Source of the DNA: a virus
Strand: one strand, 5' to 3'
IMG/VR virus record: IMGVR_UViG_3300040787_000029
Span: 1 to 25,678 of that record
Length of the DNA: 25,678 nt
Shown: in pieces, positions 14,586 to 21,683 of the stretch
How positions within the stretch are numbered: the first letter of the stretch is position 1
Layout: each line of letters starts with the position of its first letter
Program-made: the position numbers and the translations under genes
The notes under the pieces: model-generated
Seen by the model: only the letters and a program-made list of their open reading frames with translations
Told to the model about the DNA's origin: nothing
The model's database searches: none

Positions 14586-15361
14586 GATGACGGCTCTGAC
14601 TGCAAGGGGCCAGGACTGACGACAACAAGTTCGTTTCCGACCGCGAGCAGGGGATGGAACTCGAGCGGCGTCTCGCCAACCTCCCTGCTACCGATCAGCC
14701 CCAGCTGAGCTTCATCGAGGATAAAGGGAGCGAGTGCTTTTGGGTCGATCTCAAGCGCCGCTAGGTCGCGGGCCGAAAAAGTGACCAAACGAGCGAGCCT
14801 CTTGAGTGCCGCCGAATGGGGGAGGGGCATCAAGCCTTGGGGTATGCCGCCGGACTCCGTGGTTCGATCCAGGTCTGCGCGCCTTGCGATCTCTTCGCTT
14901 AGTCGAAGTAGAGCATTTACTACATGGAGCGTGTCGTCCTTGCGCCGCGCCGACGGAAGCGTCTCGAATGCCTCGATTACTACCTGTGAGAAGGCCGTTG
15001 CCGATTCCCATTGCCCCGGAAATATCCGGAAGTTCCCTGCACCCGTTGCAAGACTGTCGCAGAGGAGGTCTTCGATCGGATCCTCCATGTGGAGGATGCC
15101 AGCCTTTGCCAGTCCGCCATTCAGCGCATACTCGATTTCCTTGAAGTTAGGTTCCCGCCGGCCACGCGACTTCGAGAGAACCAAACGCAAGAGCCAATCC
15201 AAGCGGATTCCATTAGCGTGAAAATCGGGGACAACGGTCAATCCTGACAATATTGGAGCAACATAGTTGCGCTTCCATCGCAACAGGATTGCGAGCTCGT
15301 CATGCGCGTCCATGAATGAGGAGTCTGGAGTAGTCATAACACGAGGTTCCCAAGCCGACAT
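14582..15361 (-). CDS. N-terminal part of the split large nuclease protein
   Basis: This 259-residue ORF is helical with conserved-looking stretches (RWKRNYVAPILSGLTVVPDF, LEFHPLLAVGNELVVVSPG). The last residues (PLQSEPSS) look like out-of-frame sequence. One extra C in the run at 14606-14609 would continue VVVSPGPL into AVRAVIVNAALQGG, which is the start of the next ORF. It then reads as residues 1 to about 250 of one 1,240-residue protein. In-frame ATGs at 15361, 15337 and 15313 all lack a strong ribosome site, so the start is uncertain. If the frameshift is real and not compensated, this is a pseudogene. A naturally coupled two-subunit pair is the alternative. Confidence 0.6.
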   Translation of the reverse strand: MSAWEPRVMTTPDSSFMDAHDELAILLRWKRNYVAPILSGLTVVPDFHANGIRLDWLLRLVLSKSRGRREPNFKEIEYALNGGLAKAGILHMEDPIEDLLCDSLATGAGNFRIFPGQWESATAFSQVVIEAFETLPSARRKDDTLHVVNALLRLSEEIARRADLDRTTESGGIPQGLMPLPHSAALKRLARLVTFSARDLAALEIDPKALAPFILDEAQLGLIGSREVGETPLEFHPLLAVGNELVVVSPGPLQSEPSS

Positions 15362-15424
15362 GGGAGCATCAATCGGAGTTCACCAATTAACAATTCTGGT
15401 GTAGTGGAGTCGGCCATCTGGGGA

Positions 15425-15565
15425 TCATCGACCATGCTCGTCGGCTTCGATTGCGGACTCCTCGGTGTCGTTGCCGACGTGCCGGTATGCTACGGTCTTG
15501 GCCGCGCCAAAATCCATCTCGTGACGATGTCTACTTTGGTGGCGCATGATGACGTGGCTCATCAT
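15425..15565 (-). CDS. Possible coupled small ORF (46 aa)
   Basis: The stop of the ImmA gene overlaps an ATG in a TGATGATGA sequence, with GGGAGG a few bases upstream. This is a convincing translational-coupling signal. The ORF encodes a 46-residue, His/Arg-rich protein starting MMSHVIMRHQSRHRHEMDFG and ending with an acidic tail. No family is recognised. A short ATGATGA/TCATCAT hairpin at 15546-15565 overlaps its start and might modulate translation. It could be an extra component of the ImmA module or chance. Confidence 0.33.
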   Translation of the reverse strand: MMSHVIMRHQSRHRHEMDFGAAKTVAYRHVGNDTEESAIEADEHGR

Positions 15566-16503
15566 CAGCCTCCCGCTTTCCCCGCCATAAACATTTCGAA
15601 GGTATCCTCTGTTGGCTCTTCCTCGAGTTCGGCTGCTTCCCAACGTGATGGCGCTCGGTCGGGATAGATTAGAATGGAGATGGTCATCATCTCATTGCTG
15701 GGCGAGAACACGGTCATCTCGTGGACGGGTTCATTCCCCAGCCAAACGCCCGGTTCGTGACGCTCACCATGGCGGCCGGTGTCCGCATCCACGTCCCGCG
15801 CTGCCAGTGACCGCGCGGGAAGCTCGATCACAGTCTGCCGCGCGGCGTAGAAGATCCCGGACCTGAGCAAGGGCTGGCTTGACCAGGCCCAGTCGATGAA
15901 ACCCTCCTTGCCGACGACGATCATGGCGCGCTTGTCGGTGATGGTCATCCATTTCAGGATCGCCGCTGTCAGCGAGACGGCATAGCGATCGGCCAACTCG
16001 GTCATCACATCGATGTCGATGGCGCGTCCCTTGATCTGCGCGCGGAAATCGTCGAGCGGCATCAGGAGATAGGAAGCGAAGGTGTTTGCCTCCGCCTCGA
16101 TCCTGTTCCGGGCACCATCCCAATCGGCCATGTTCCGGTTGGTGCATTGGAGCCCGCCGGGATGATCTTGCCGATGCAGGAGGTAGTGGCCCAACTCGTG
16201 AGCAAGTGTGAAGTTGCGCCGCCCGGCGGACCGGATGGACTCGTTGTAGATGATGCCCCATTCGCCAGAGCTGTCCGGGCGCGGCATGAGCATGCCCTCG
16301 ACGCCCTTGGACAGGTTCAGGCCGCCGACCATCGAGATCGGCGCTTCTGGAAAGACCTGCCGCGAAAAATCCTGCGCCAACGCCGCCACGTCCACGGGGA
16401 ACCGCGGCAGGCCATGTGCCGCCTGATGCAGCGACAGGATCTGCGTGAGGCGGATCGCCCAACCCTGCGGTGTCGTGGGCAGGCTCAATCCTTCTTCCCC
16501 CAC
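15565..16503 (-). CDS. ImmA/IrrE-family metallo-endopeptidase
   Basis: This 312-residue protein has the zinc protease signature HELGH at 102-106 in FTLAHELGHYLLH. A downstream glutamate (E136 or E138, RIEAEANTFASYLLMP) provides the third ligand. The N-terminus (1-60) is a helical lead-in. The C-terminal 100 residues are beta-rich and end in an acidic tail (AAELEEEPTEDTFE). ImmA/IrrE proteases cleave XRE-type repressors upon a signal such as DNA damage. The gene overlaps the XRE gene upstream by 19 bases, so the protease and its likely substrate are co-expressed. The opposite-strand two-gene operon shares the regulatory region. Confidence 0.88.
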   Translation of the reverse strand: MGEEGLSLPTTPQGWAIRLTQILSLHQAAHGLPRFPVDVAALAQDFSRQVFPEAPISMVGGLNLSKGVEGMLMPRPDSSGEWGIIYNESIRSAGRRNFTLAHELGHYLLHRQDHPGGLQCTNRNMADWDGARNRIEAEANTFASYLLMPLDDFRAQIKGRAIDIDVMTELADRYAVSLTAAILKWMTITDKRAMIVVGKEGFIDWAWSSQPLLRSGIFYAARQTVIELPARSLAARDVDADTGRHGERHEPGVWLGNEPVHEMTVFSPSNEMMTISILIYPDRAPSRWEAAELEEEPTEDTFEMFMAGKAGG

Positions 16504-16805
16504 ATGTCGATCATCTGCTGGATCTTGTCCTGATCCTCAGGCTTGAGCTTGCTGAACTTCCGAAAGAACGCCTCCTTCAGAACCTCATCACCAGGCTCCG
16601 CGGTGTCGTCGAGCAAATAGTCAGTGGTGACTTCCAGGGCTTGGGCGATGCGGGTCAGCTTTTCGCCTGAGGGCTTTCGGGTATCGCGGTTCTCGAGTTC
16701 CCAGATGTAGCTCTTGCTCGAGTCGGTGAGCTCGGCGAGCTTGTCGAGTGAGTATCCCTTTTCCTGGCGGTGGCGCTTGATCTTGGCGCCGAGGGACGTG
16801 GTCAT
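16485..16805 (-). CDS. XRE-family helix-turn-helix repressor (106 aa)
   Basis: Residues 6-66 form a classic Cro/C1-type HTH (LGAKIKRHRQEKGYSLDKLA, then SKSYIWELENRD and EKLTRIAQALEVTTDYLLDD). A charged C-terminal tail containing LKPEDQDKIQQMIDMWGKK may mediate dimerisation. It probably binds the two palindromes at 16839-16856 and 16887-16908, controlling both itself and the divergent operon. It is likely to be inactivated by the adjacent ImmA protease. DNA binding is well supported by the fold. The operators and cleavage are inferred. Confidence 0.9.
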   Translation of the reverse strand: MTTSLGAKIKRHRQEKGYSLDKLAELTDSSKSYIWELENRDTRKPSGEKLTRIAQALEVTTDYLLDDTAEPGDEVLKEAFFRKFSKLKPEDQDKIQQMIDMWGKKD

Positions 16806-16838
16806 CGCGTCATCCTTGATTCCTTGGTGCTGGCGGCG

Positions 16839-16856
16839 TGTTCGGTATGCCGAACA
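16839..16856. promoter_or_regulatory. Palindromic operator 1 (TGTTCGG-TATG-CCGAACA)
   Basis: This perfect 18-base inverted repeat has 7-base arms around TATG and lies 34 bases upstream of the XRE start codon in the divergent intergenic region. It shares GTTCG/CGAAC half-sites with operator 2. A homodimeric XRE protein would bind such a site. Confidence 0.7.
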
Positions 16857-16886
16857 AGATCGTGCCGCGCAAGTAGACGTGATGGC

Positions 16887-16908
16887 GCGTTCGATTTGTA
16901 TCGAACGC
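16887..16908. promoter_or_regulatory. Palindromic operator 2 (GCGTTCGAT...ATCGAACGC)
   Basis: This perfect inverted repeat has 9-base arms around TTGT. Its centre is exactly 50 bases from the centre of operator 1, and it lies 53 bases upstream of the 407-residue gene. The shared half-sites and regular spacing suggest co-operative binding, or looping, by the XRE repressor. Confidence 0.7.
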
Positions 16909-16961
16909 CAGCGTATCGCTGCGCTGATTCCCCACTCCTCCCCGACACGAAAGGGCCCCTT

Positions 16962-18185
16962 ATGACCGCGATCACCGCATTCCTCCGCAAGACCCCGATC
17001 ACCCGCCTGCAGGACTACTTCACGGCCGGCGGGTTCACTTCGCTTCCGCCGATCGATTGGGCCAAGCCCGAGCCAGAGGTCGTCGAACCGCTAATCAAGG
17101 CCGTGGACGGCATGTCCGACGACGAAAAGCAGCGGGTCATCCTCGACGCCGGTCGTGTCGCAGCGCTCGCCGATGAGCCGGGCCAGAACGCGCTGCAGAA
17201 CGTCGTGCTGAACCGTGCATTCTTCGACACCCTCGAGGGCGCCAACAACCGTTCGCTCTGGGTCTTCCTGAAGGAGCCTGATCGCTTCCGCCTGGCGGAA
17301 GAGGTCCGCTACAACGACGAACGGCGCCGGGGGCGCTCGTGGAGCGGCTTCCAGGTCGAGAAGGACTGCACGGTCCGCCGCGATCCGACCTCCGTTGCGG
17401 CCTTCACGAAAGCCGTCCGCGACCGCTTCGAGACCCCGCATGTCCATGTCGATATCTTCGACCGGCATCGCATCATCCTCGATGACCAGGAATGCGATCT
17501 GGTGCAGGTCGCCGTTTATCGCGAGGGGCGGCCGGAGGACATGCTGGGCTTCGATGCGAACAGCACGCTGTCTCGGCGCATTGTGAAGCCGGTTTTCGAG
17601 GCGGCCCTGACCTATGAGGCCGAAACCGGCGTCATCGAAGTCGTGGCCAACACGCTCGAGGACCGGAGGGACCTGACCGCGTTCATGGCGCGGGATCTGC
17701 TCGGGATCGACTTCAAGGAGAAGCACATCCCATGGCGCGAATACGACTTGAGCATGCTTCTGAAGCCCTTCGATTTCCCGACCGATCCCGCGGACGGGAT
17801 CATGGGCGTGACCGTGAAGGAGCTGCGCTTCATGGAGCTGGGGGAGCGCGGCGAGCGCATCACGCTCGAGTCCATGTCGGGCGCCGAGCGGTCGATCTGG
17901 GAGATGGCCGAGAAGCGGATCGGTCTCGACATCGGTGGCTCGGGGCACCTATTGCCGGTCGCGACCGAGGCACCGGAATGGGTCATCACGCGCGCACGGT
18001 TCACGATCAAGTTCCATCCCGGACCCGAGGGAGGCCGCGGGAAATCGCTGACGCTCACCGTTACGATGCCCCATGGCTGCAACCTCAAGGACATGACCCC
18101 GCATGAGCGCCTGATCGGCGAGAAGTACCTGCGGCGCTGGGGCATCCTGACCGACACCGCCGAGATCGGTGACCTCGTTGACTAA
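16962..18185 (+). CDS. Uncharacterised protein of the divergent ImmA/XRE module (407 aa)
   Basis: The start at 16962 is set by AAAGGG six bases upstream. The same frame extends to 16770, but that part crosses the operators. The protein begins MTAITAFLRKTPITRLQDYF and is soluble and acidic, with no signal or membrane segment. Alternating strands and helices include HVDIFDRHRIILDDQECDLV (about 160-180) and IEVVANTLEDRRDLTAFMAR (about 225-245). No nuclease, protease or NTPase motif is recognised. The next gene overlaps by 17 bases. Divergence from an XRE repressor suggests expression is held down until the repressor is removed. Function is unknown, and an effector or sensor role is inferred from context alone. 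Confidence 0.8.
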   Translation: MTAITAFLRKTPITRLQDYFTAGGFTSLPPIDWAKPEPEVVEPLIKAVDGMSDDEKQRVILDAGRVAALADEPGQNALQNVVLNRAFFDTLEGANNRSLWVFLKEPDRFRLAEEVRYNDERRRGRSWSGFQVEKDCTVRRDPTSVAAFTKAVRDRFETPHVHVDIFDRHRIILDDQECDLVQVAVYREGRPEDMLGFDANSTLSRRIVKPVFEAALTYEAETGVIEVVANTLEDRRDLTAFMARDLLGIDFKEKHIPWREYDLSMLLKPFDFPTDPADGIMGVTVKELRFMELGERGERITLESMSGAERSIWEMAEKRIGLDIGGSGHLLPVATEAPEWVITRARFTIKFHPGPEGGRGKSLTLTVTMPHGCNLKDMTPHERLIGEKYLRRWGILTDTAEIGDLVD

Positions 18186-19107
18186 GTCGGCTGTGGATCT
18201 GCTGCTCCAGGCGATGGAAACCCGCGCCGGCAAGGTGCAGGTGGCCACGCTGAAGCAAGTGGCGCCTCGGGCAGCAGACAAGCTGCTCGACGCCAGGCTG
18301 TTGGTGGCGACCGGGCGCATCCCGGTCGTCGCCGCCATGGATGCCTATGAGGACGAGCCCATCCCGGCGGAGTGGTGCCCGGAGCGCGGGCAGTTCGGCT
18401 ATCGCAACAGCGTCGGTCGTTGGATAACTGTCGAAGCGGGGGAGATCGCCGCCTGTGTCGTCGATTTTCCTCTGGCATTCGCGAAGATGCTGCTGGCCTT
18501 CGAACGCGCCGGGCCTTCGCGCCCGAGCCCCTTGATCGACGGATTCGTCTGGGACGTCGGAACCATCAGGCTGACGGGCGCGAGTTCGCCGGTGCCGGTC
18601 TGGTTCGCGCGGCGCCTTTCTGATCCTGCCGTCTGGACGCGGCTCGATGCCCTTCTCGAGCGCAGGCCGCCTGAAGAGGTCCGGGTGATTCTGACGTCGA
18701 CACCGGGTGATCGCATCCCCATCACACCCAAAAAGCGGAACGTGATCGTCGGCGTGGCCGATGTGCTCGGCACCTCAGGCAAGCTGGCGATCTCGCCGCA
18801 ATCGCTTGGTGCGCGCGTGTTTCCGGGTCAGGTTCAGCGCCGGTTCCCGATCGATCATTCGGAGGAATGCGGGCTGGTCTGGCACCGCGGTGAAACCCTG
18901 ACCTTCGGCGGAGACAAGCAGCGTCAGCTGCTGCAGATCCTGTTCGCAGCCTACTGGTCCAAGTCGCCCGTCCTTCGGATAGCGGCAGTGCTGGAAGAGG
19001 CGGGCTACGGTGGTCAGGTGAACACGCTCAAGAAAGCCTTCGGCCGCCGCAACGACTGGCAGCGATTCATCAGATTCGATGACGGGAACTGCTGGATCGA
19101 TCCCTGA
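18169..19107 (+). CDS. Uncharacterised protein with C-terminal winged-helix-like domain (312 aa)
   Basis: This ORF starts at GTG 18169 and overlaps the previous gene by 17 bases (GTG 18192 is an alternative). Residues 5-55 look like a small helical domain (LLLQAMETRAGKVQVATLKQ). The middle is beta-rich, with VWDVGTIRLTGASSPVPVWF. The last 70 residues resemble a winged helix: GDKQRQLLQILFAAYWSKSP, VLRIAAVLEEAGYGGQVNTL, then KKAFGRRNDWQRFIRFDDGN. A DNA- or protein-binding wHTH at the end of an otherwise novel protein fits a regulatory or recognition subunit that works with the 407-residue partner. I recognise no named family. Confidence 0.78.
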   Translation: MTSLTKSAVDLLLQAMETRAGKVQVATLKQVAPRAADKLLDARLLVATGRIPVVAAMDAYEDEPIPAEWCPERGQFGYRNSVGRWITVEAGEIAACVVDFPLAFAKMLLAFERAGPSRPSPLIDGFVWDVGTIRLTGASSPVPVWFARRLSDPAVWTRLDALLERRPPEEVRVILTSTPGDRIPITPKKRNVIVGVADVLGTSGKLAISPQSLGARVFPGQVQRRFPIDHSEECGLVWHRGETLTFGGDKQRQLLQILFAAYWSKSPVLRIAAVLEEAGYGGQVNTLKKAFGRRNDWQRFIRFDDGNCWIDP

Positions 19108-19140
19108 CGGCTTCTCCAGCCAGTTTGGCGGGCGGGGTCA

Positions 19141-19169
19141 TTGAAACCAGAACTTGCAGCCTCTACTTA
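19141..19169 (+). promoter_or_regulatory. Putative promoter TTGAAA-17-TACTTA
   Basis: TTGAAA (19141-19146) and TACTTA (19164-19169) are 17 bases apart. They lie in the gap between the 312-residue gene and the orphan gene, pointing at the latter. The match to a sigma-70 promoter is reasonable but not proof. Confidence 0.4.
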
Positions 19170-19237
19170 CATCTGGACCGGTGAGCCGAAATGCTCAGGG
19201 TCACGCGTCAATGCCGGAAGGCTGCGGCGCAGCAGGG

Positions 19238-19252
19238 GAACCTGCGAGGAAC
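19238..19252. promoter_or_regulatory. Possible second SOS-type box (GAAC-N7-GAAC)
   Basis: GAAC at 19238-19241 and 19249-19252 are seven bases apart, the reverse complement of GTTC-N7-GTTC. The site lies about 70 bases after the putative promoter and 46 bases before ATG 19299. The seven-base spacer is GC-rich and one match per window is expected by chance, so this is weaker than the site at 3461. Confidence 0.3.
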
Positions 19253-19298
19253 GATGGCGCGAGCCATCAGAAACAGTTCTAACGACGAGGTACTTCTC

Positions 19299-19847
19299 AT
19301 GCTTCAGCATGACACTCCCAAATACTCTCCCCACCTTCACTGCATATACGATGAGACTGCTCCGACGGGGCAGATCGGTCGTGGCACGCATTATTCCGTA
19401 GTTCAGGCGCTGTCGTGGCGTTCGAACAAAGGAGAGTTGCGTAAGCAAGCCGCAGTCCAGAATGTCGCGATCATCTGGGATGAAGACCACGATGAACGGA
19501 TAATTCCCTGTGTGGAGGCACTGCTCATGACTGGCCTCCTGCACGCGATTTCGATGATCGGAGAGCGGAAGGGTGGCGTGACGATCGTCTTCAACTCGAT
19601 GTCCGCCGCCTATTTGAGCGAAGATCAGAAACGTGCATATCGAGAAGAGGTCGAGAAAGTCATCAACGACGTCGTCGAAGCCAAGTACGAGGACTACTGG
19701 TCGATAACTTTTGGTGAGATGACCGAGACGCCATCCTTGGCGAAAACCGGGCATCAGATCTTTCATCAGTCCTTGATCCAGGACGATGTGCAGAAGATCG
19801 AAACGTACATCCGCAACATCAACAACCTTTGGGCGGTCGATTCGTAA
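19299..19847 (+). CDS. Orphan hypothetical protein (182 aa)
   Basis: The protein begins MLQHDTPKYSPHLHCIYDET. A helical centre contains ALLMTGLLHAISMIGERKGG and VTIVFNSMSAAYLSEDQKRA, and a C-terminal region contains KYEDYWSITFGEMTETPSLA. I recognise no family. I chose 19299 for its GAGG sequence eight bases upstream. ATG 19254, also with GAGGA but very close, would add 15 residues. Base composition is less GC-rich than in the flanking genes, hinting at separate acquisition. It stands alone between the divergent module and two strong terminators. Confidence 0.6.
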   Translation: MLQHDTPKYSPHLHCIYDETAPTGQIGRGTHYSVVQALSWRSNKGELRKQAAVQNVAIIWDEDHDERIIPCVEALLMTGLLHAISMIGERKGGVTIVFNSMSAAYLSEDQKRAYREEVEKVINDVVEAKYEDYWSITFGEMTETPSLAKTGHQIFHQSLIQDDVQKIETYIRNINNLWAVDS

Positions 19848-19875
19848 CCCCTCATCGAGTAGCGTCTCGGAAATG

Positions 19876-19910
19876 AAATGCCCCGGTCGCTGCCGGGGCA
19901 TTTTCTTTTG
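19876..19910 (+). terminator. Rho-independent terminator
   Basis: An 11-base perfect stem (AAATGCCCCGG paired with CCGGGGCATTT) around TCGCTG is followed by TTCTTTTG. It ends transcription of the orphan gene, starting 29 bases after its stop codon. Confidence 0.85.
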
Positions 19911-20058
19911 GTTCCGTGCAACACGCCGTGCTGCGCAGTGGGTGCACGTTTGCGAGAACTGCCGCACCGTTTTGATTGTTCGGTCAAGAGGGGCACTACG
20001 AGGCGGAGAGAAGAGCTCCAACCGTCCACGCTCGATCTCGCCACTCGGCACCAGCGCC

Positions 20059-20086
20059 AAAAGGCCGTCCTCCGGGGCGGCCTTTT
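20059..20086 (+). terminator. Second strong hairpin terminator, probably bidirectional
   Basis: AAAAGGCCGTCC pairs with GGGGCGGCCTTTT around a short TCC-rich loop and carries a T-run on the right and an A-run on the left. It insulates the phage-like operon starting at 20209. The 19911-20058 stretch between the two terminators shows no gene. Confidence 0.75.
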
Positions 20087-20208
20087 CACATTGGCGGACA
20101 TCATTCTTCGCGAACTCCCGCTCTGCCTCCCAGCTGCCTACCCGGTGCCTCCCGCCCGGTCAGCGATGGTCCTTCGCAGGCATTCGGCCAATCGCGAAGG
20201 AGACGACG

Positions 20209-20418
20209 ATGTCAGTCACGCATCTCAACCAGGTCGAGCTGGCGGCTCGATGGAAGATCAGCCCGCGCACGTTGGAGCGCTGGCGTTGGACCGGTGAGGG
20301 CCCCGCCTTCATCAAGATCGGGGGCCGTGTCGTGTACCGGCTCGAGGATGTCGAGGCCTACGAGGCCAACCGGCACTGCTCGAGCACGGCCGACAAGCCC
20401 GCCGTGAAGCTGGCGTGA
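20209..20418 (+). CDS. AlpA/excisionase-type HTH protein (69 aa)
   Basis: The HTH_17 fold is clear: LNQVELAARWKISPRTLERW, then RWTGEGPAFIKIGGRVVYRL and EDVEAYEANR. AAGGAG seven bases upstream fixes the start. As the first gene of the operon it is probably its regulator or a directionality factor. It shows the same fold as the 78-residue protein at 2978-3214 but is not closely identical, which suggests two separate elements. Confidence 0.82.
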   Translation: MSVTHLNQVELAARWKISPRTLERWRWTGEGPAFIKIGGRVVYRLEDVEAYEANRHCSSTADKPAVKLA

Positions 20419-20429
20419 GGGGGGCGGCT

Positions 20430-20915
20430 ATGACGATCCCCAACCGCATCACCCTCGACAACCTTCCCACCCTGCCGGTCGGCGAGATCGCCGCGCTGCC
20501 GGGCGACCAGCTGGCGCTCCTGAAGCAGGACGCCGACGAGAGGCTGCGCGCTGCCAAGAACCTCAGCGACTGGCTCGATGGCGCTATCGCGCTCAAGTAT
20601 GGCGACGAGGCGCAGGAGGCGCGCCGCGCGGAAGGCAGGGACACCGGCACGGTCAGGCTGCAGGACGGCCCGGTCACGGTAGTCGCAGAGCTGCCGAAGC
20701 GCGTCGATTGGGATCAGGCGATGCTCGCCGGTCTGATCGAGCGGATCCGGGCCGACGGCGCCGATCCCACCGAGTACGTCGACATCGCGTTCAGCGTCCC
20801 CGAGCGCAAGTACACCGCCTGGCCCAAGGACATCCGGCAGGAGTTCGAGCCCGCCCGCACGGTCCGGACGGCCAAGCCGAAGTTCCGGCTGCTGCTCGGC
20901 GAGGAGGTGCGCTGA
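20430..20915 (+). CDS. Phage-associated hypothetical protein (161 aa)
   Basis: The protein starts MTIPNRITLDNLPTLPVGEI. Its helical middle (ALLKQDADERLRAAKNLSDW, then LDGAIALKYGDEAQ) resembles a short coiled coil. The second half contains VTVVAELPKRVDWDQAMLAG and ends FRLLLGEEVR. GAGGGGGG before ATG 20430 supports that start over GTG 20415. It sits directly before the Sak4-like ATPase, sharing one base with it. Proteins like this precede recombination ATPases in many phages, but no function is known to me. Confidence 0.65.
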   Translation: MTIPNRITLDNLPTLPVGEIAALPGDQLALLKQDADERLRAAKNLSDWLDGAIALKYGDEAQEARRAEGRDTGTVRLQDGPVTVVAELPKRVDWDQAMLAGLIERIRADGADPTEYVDIAFSVPERKYTAWPKDIRQEFEPARTVRTAKPKFRLLLGEEVR

Positions 20916-21661
20916 TGGCCATCTCGCTCGCATCCCTGCGCACCTCGACGGTGCTGCGCCCGCCCCGCGTGCTGATCCATGGCGTCGCCGGCATCGGCAA
21001 ATCCACGTTCGCCGCGTCTGCCGACGCGCCCGTGTTCGTCCTCACCGAGGACGGTCTCGGCAAGCTGCAGGTGCCGCATTTCCCGTTAGCGACGAGCTAC
21101 GCCGAGGTCGCCGAGGCGCTCGATGCCCTGCTCGATGAGGACTACGCCTATTCCACGGTCGTCGTGGACAGCGTCGACTGGCTGGAGCCGCTGATCTGGG
21201 CCGAGGCCTGCCGTCGCAACGGCTGGCAGTCGATCGAAAGCCCCGGCTTCGGCAAGGGTTATGCCGAGGCGCTGACCATCTGGCGCGAGTACATCGACAG
21301 GCTGAATGCGCTCCGCGACCGGAAGGGCATGGCGGTCATCCAGATCGCCCACACCGACATCAAGCGCTTCGACAGCCCCGAGCACGAACCCTACGACCGG
21401 TACGTGATCAAGCTGCAGGCCCGCGCCTCCGCGCTGCTGCAGGAGCACTCGGACGTGGTGCTCTTCGCCAATTACCGGATCTCGGTCAGCAAGTCCGACG
21501 TCGGCTTCAACAAGAAGGTGACCCGGGCGCTCGGGTCCGGTGCGCGCGTCATGCACACCGAGGAGCGCCCCGCCTTCCTCGCCAAGAACCGCTACGGCCT
21601 GCCGGAAACCCTCCCGCTCGAGTGGTCGGAGTTCCTGGCCGCCATGCCCCAATCCGCCTGA
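20915..21661 (+). CDS. Sak4/RecA-like ATPase (phage recombination or annealing)
   Basis: This 248-residue P-loop protein has Walker A GVAGIGKST at 23-31 and Walker B TVVVDSVDW at 81-89. A later RecA-like helix and strand contain MAVIQIAHTDIKRFD (about 147-161). It matches the phage AAA_24/Sak4 group, RecA-core ATPases that help single-strand annealing or recombination, usually beside an SSB-like protein. Here the partner is the DUF669 protein just downstream. The start shares a base with the preceding stop (TGATG). Confidence 0.85.
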   Translation: MAISLASLRTSTVLRPPRVLIHGVAGIGKSTFAASADAPVFVLTEDGLGKLQVPHFPLATSYAEVAEALDALLDEDYAYSTVVVDSVDWLEPLIWAEACRRNGWQSIESPGFGKGYAEALTIWREYIDRLNALRDRKGMAVIQIAHTDIKRFDSPEHEPYDRYVIKLQARASALLQEHSDVVLFANYRISVSKSDVGFNKKVTRALGSGARVMHTEERPAFLAKNRYGLPETLPLEWSEFLAAMPQSA

Positions 21662-21683
21662 TTACGACTGAAAGGACAGCACG

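Noticed and set aside
16770-16961. N-terminal extension of the 407-residue gene
   Set aside because: It would run across both palindromic operators, and its codons look non-coding. A clear AAAGGG sits before ATG 16962.
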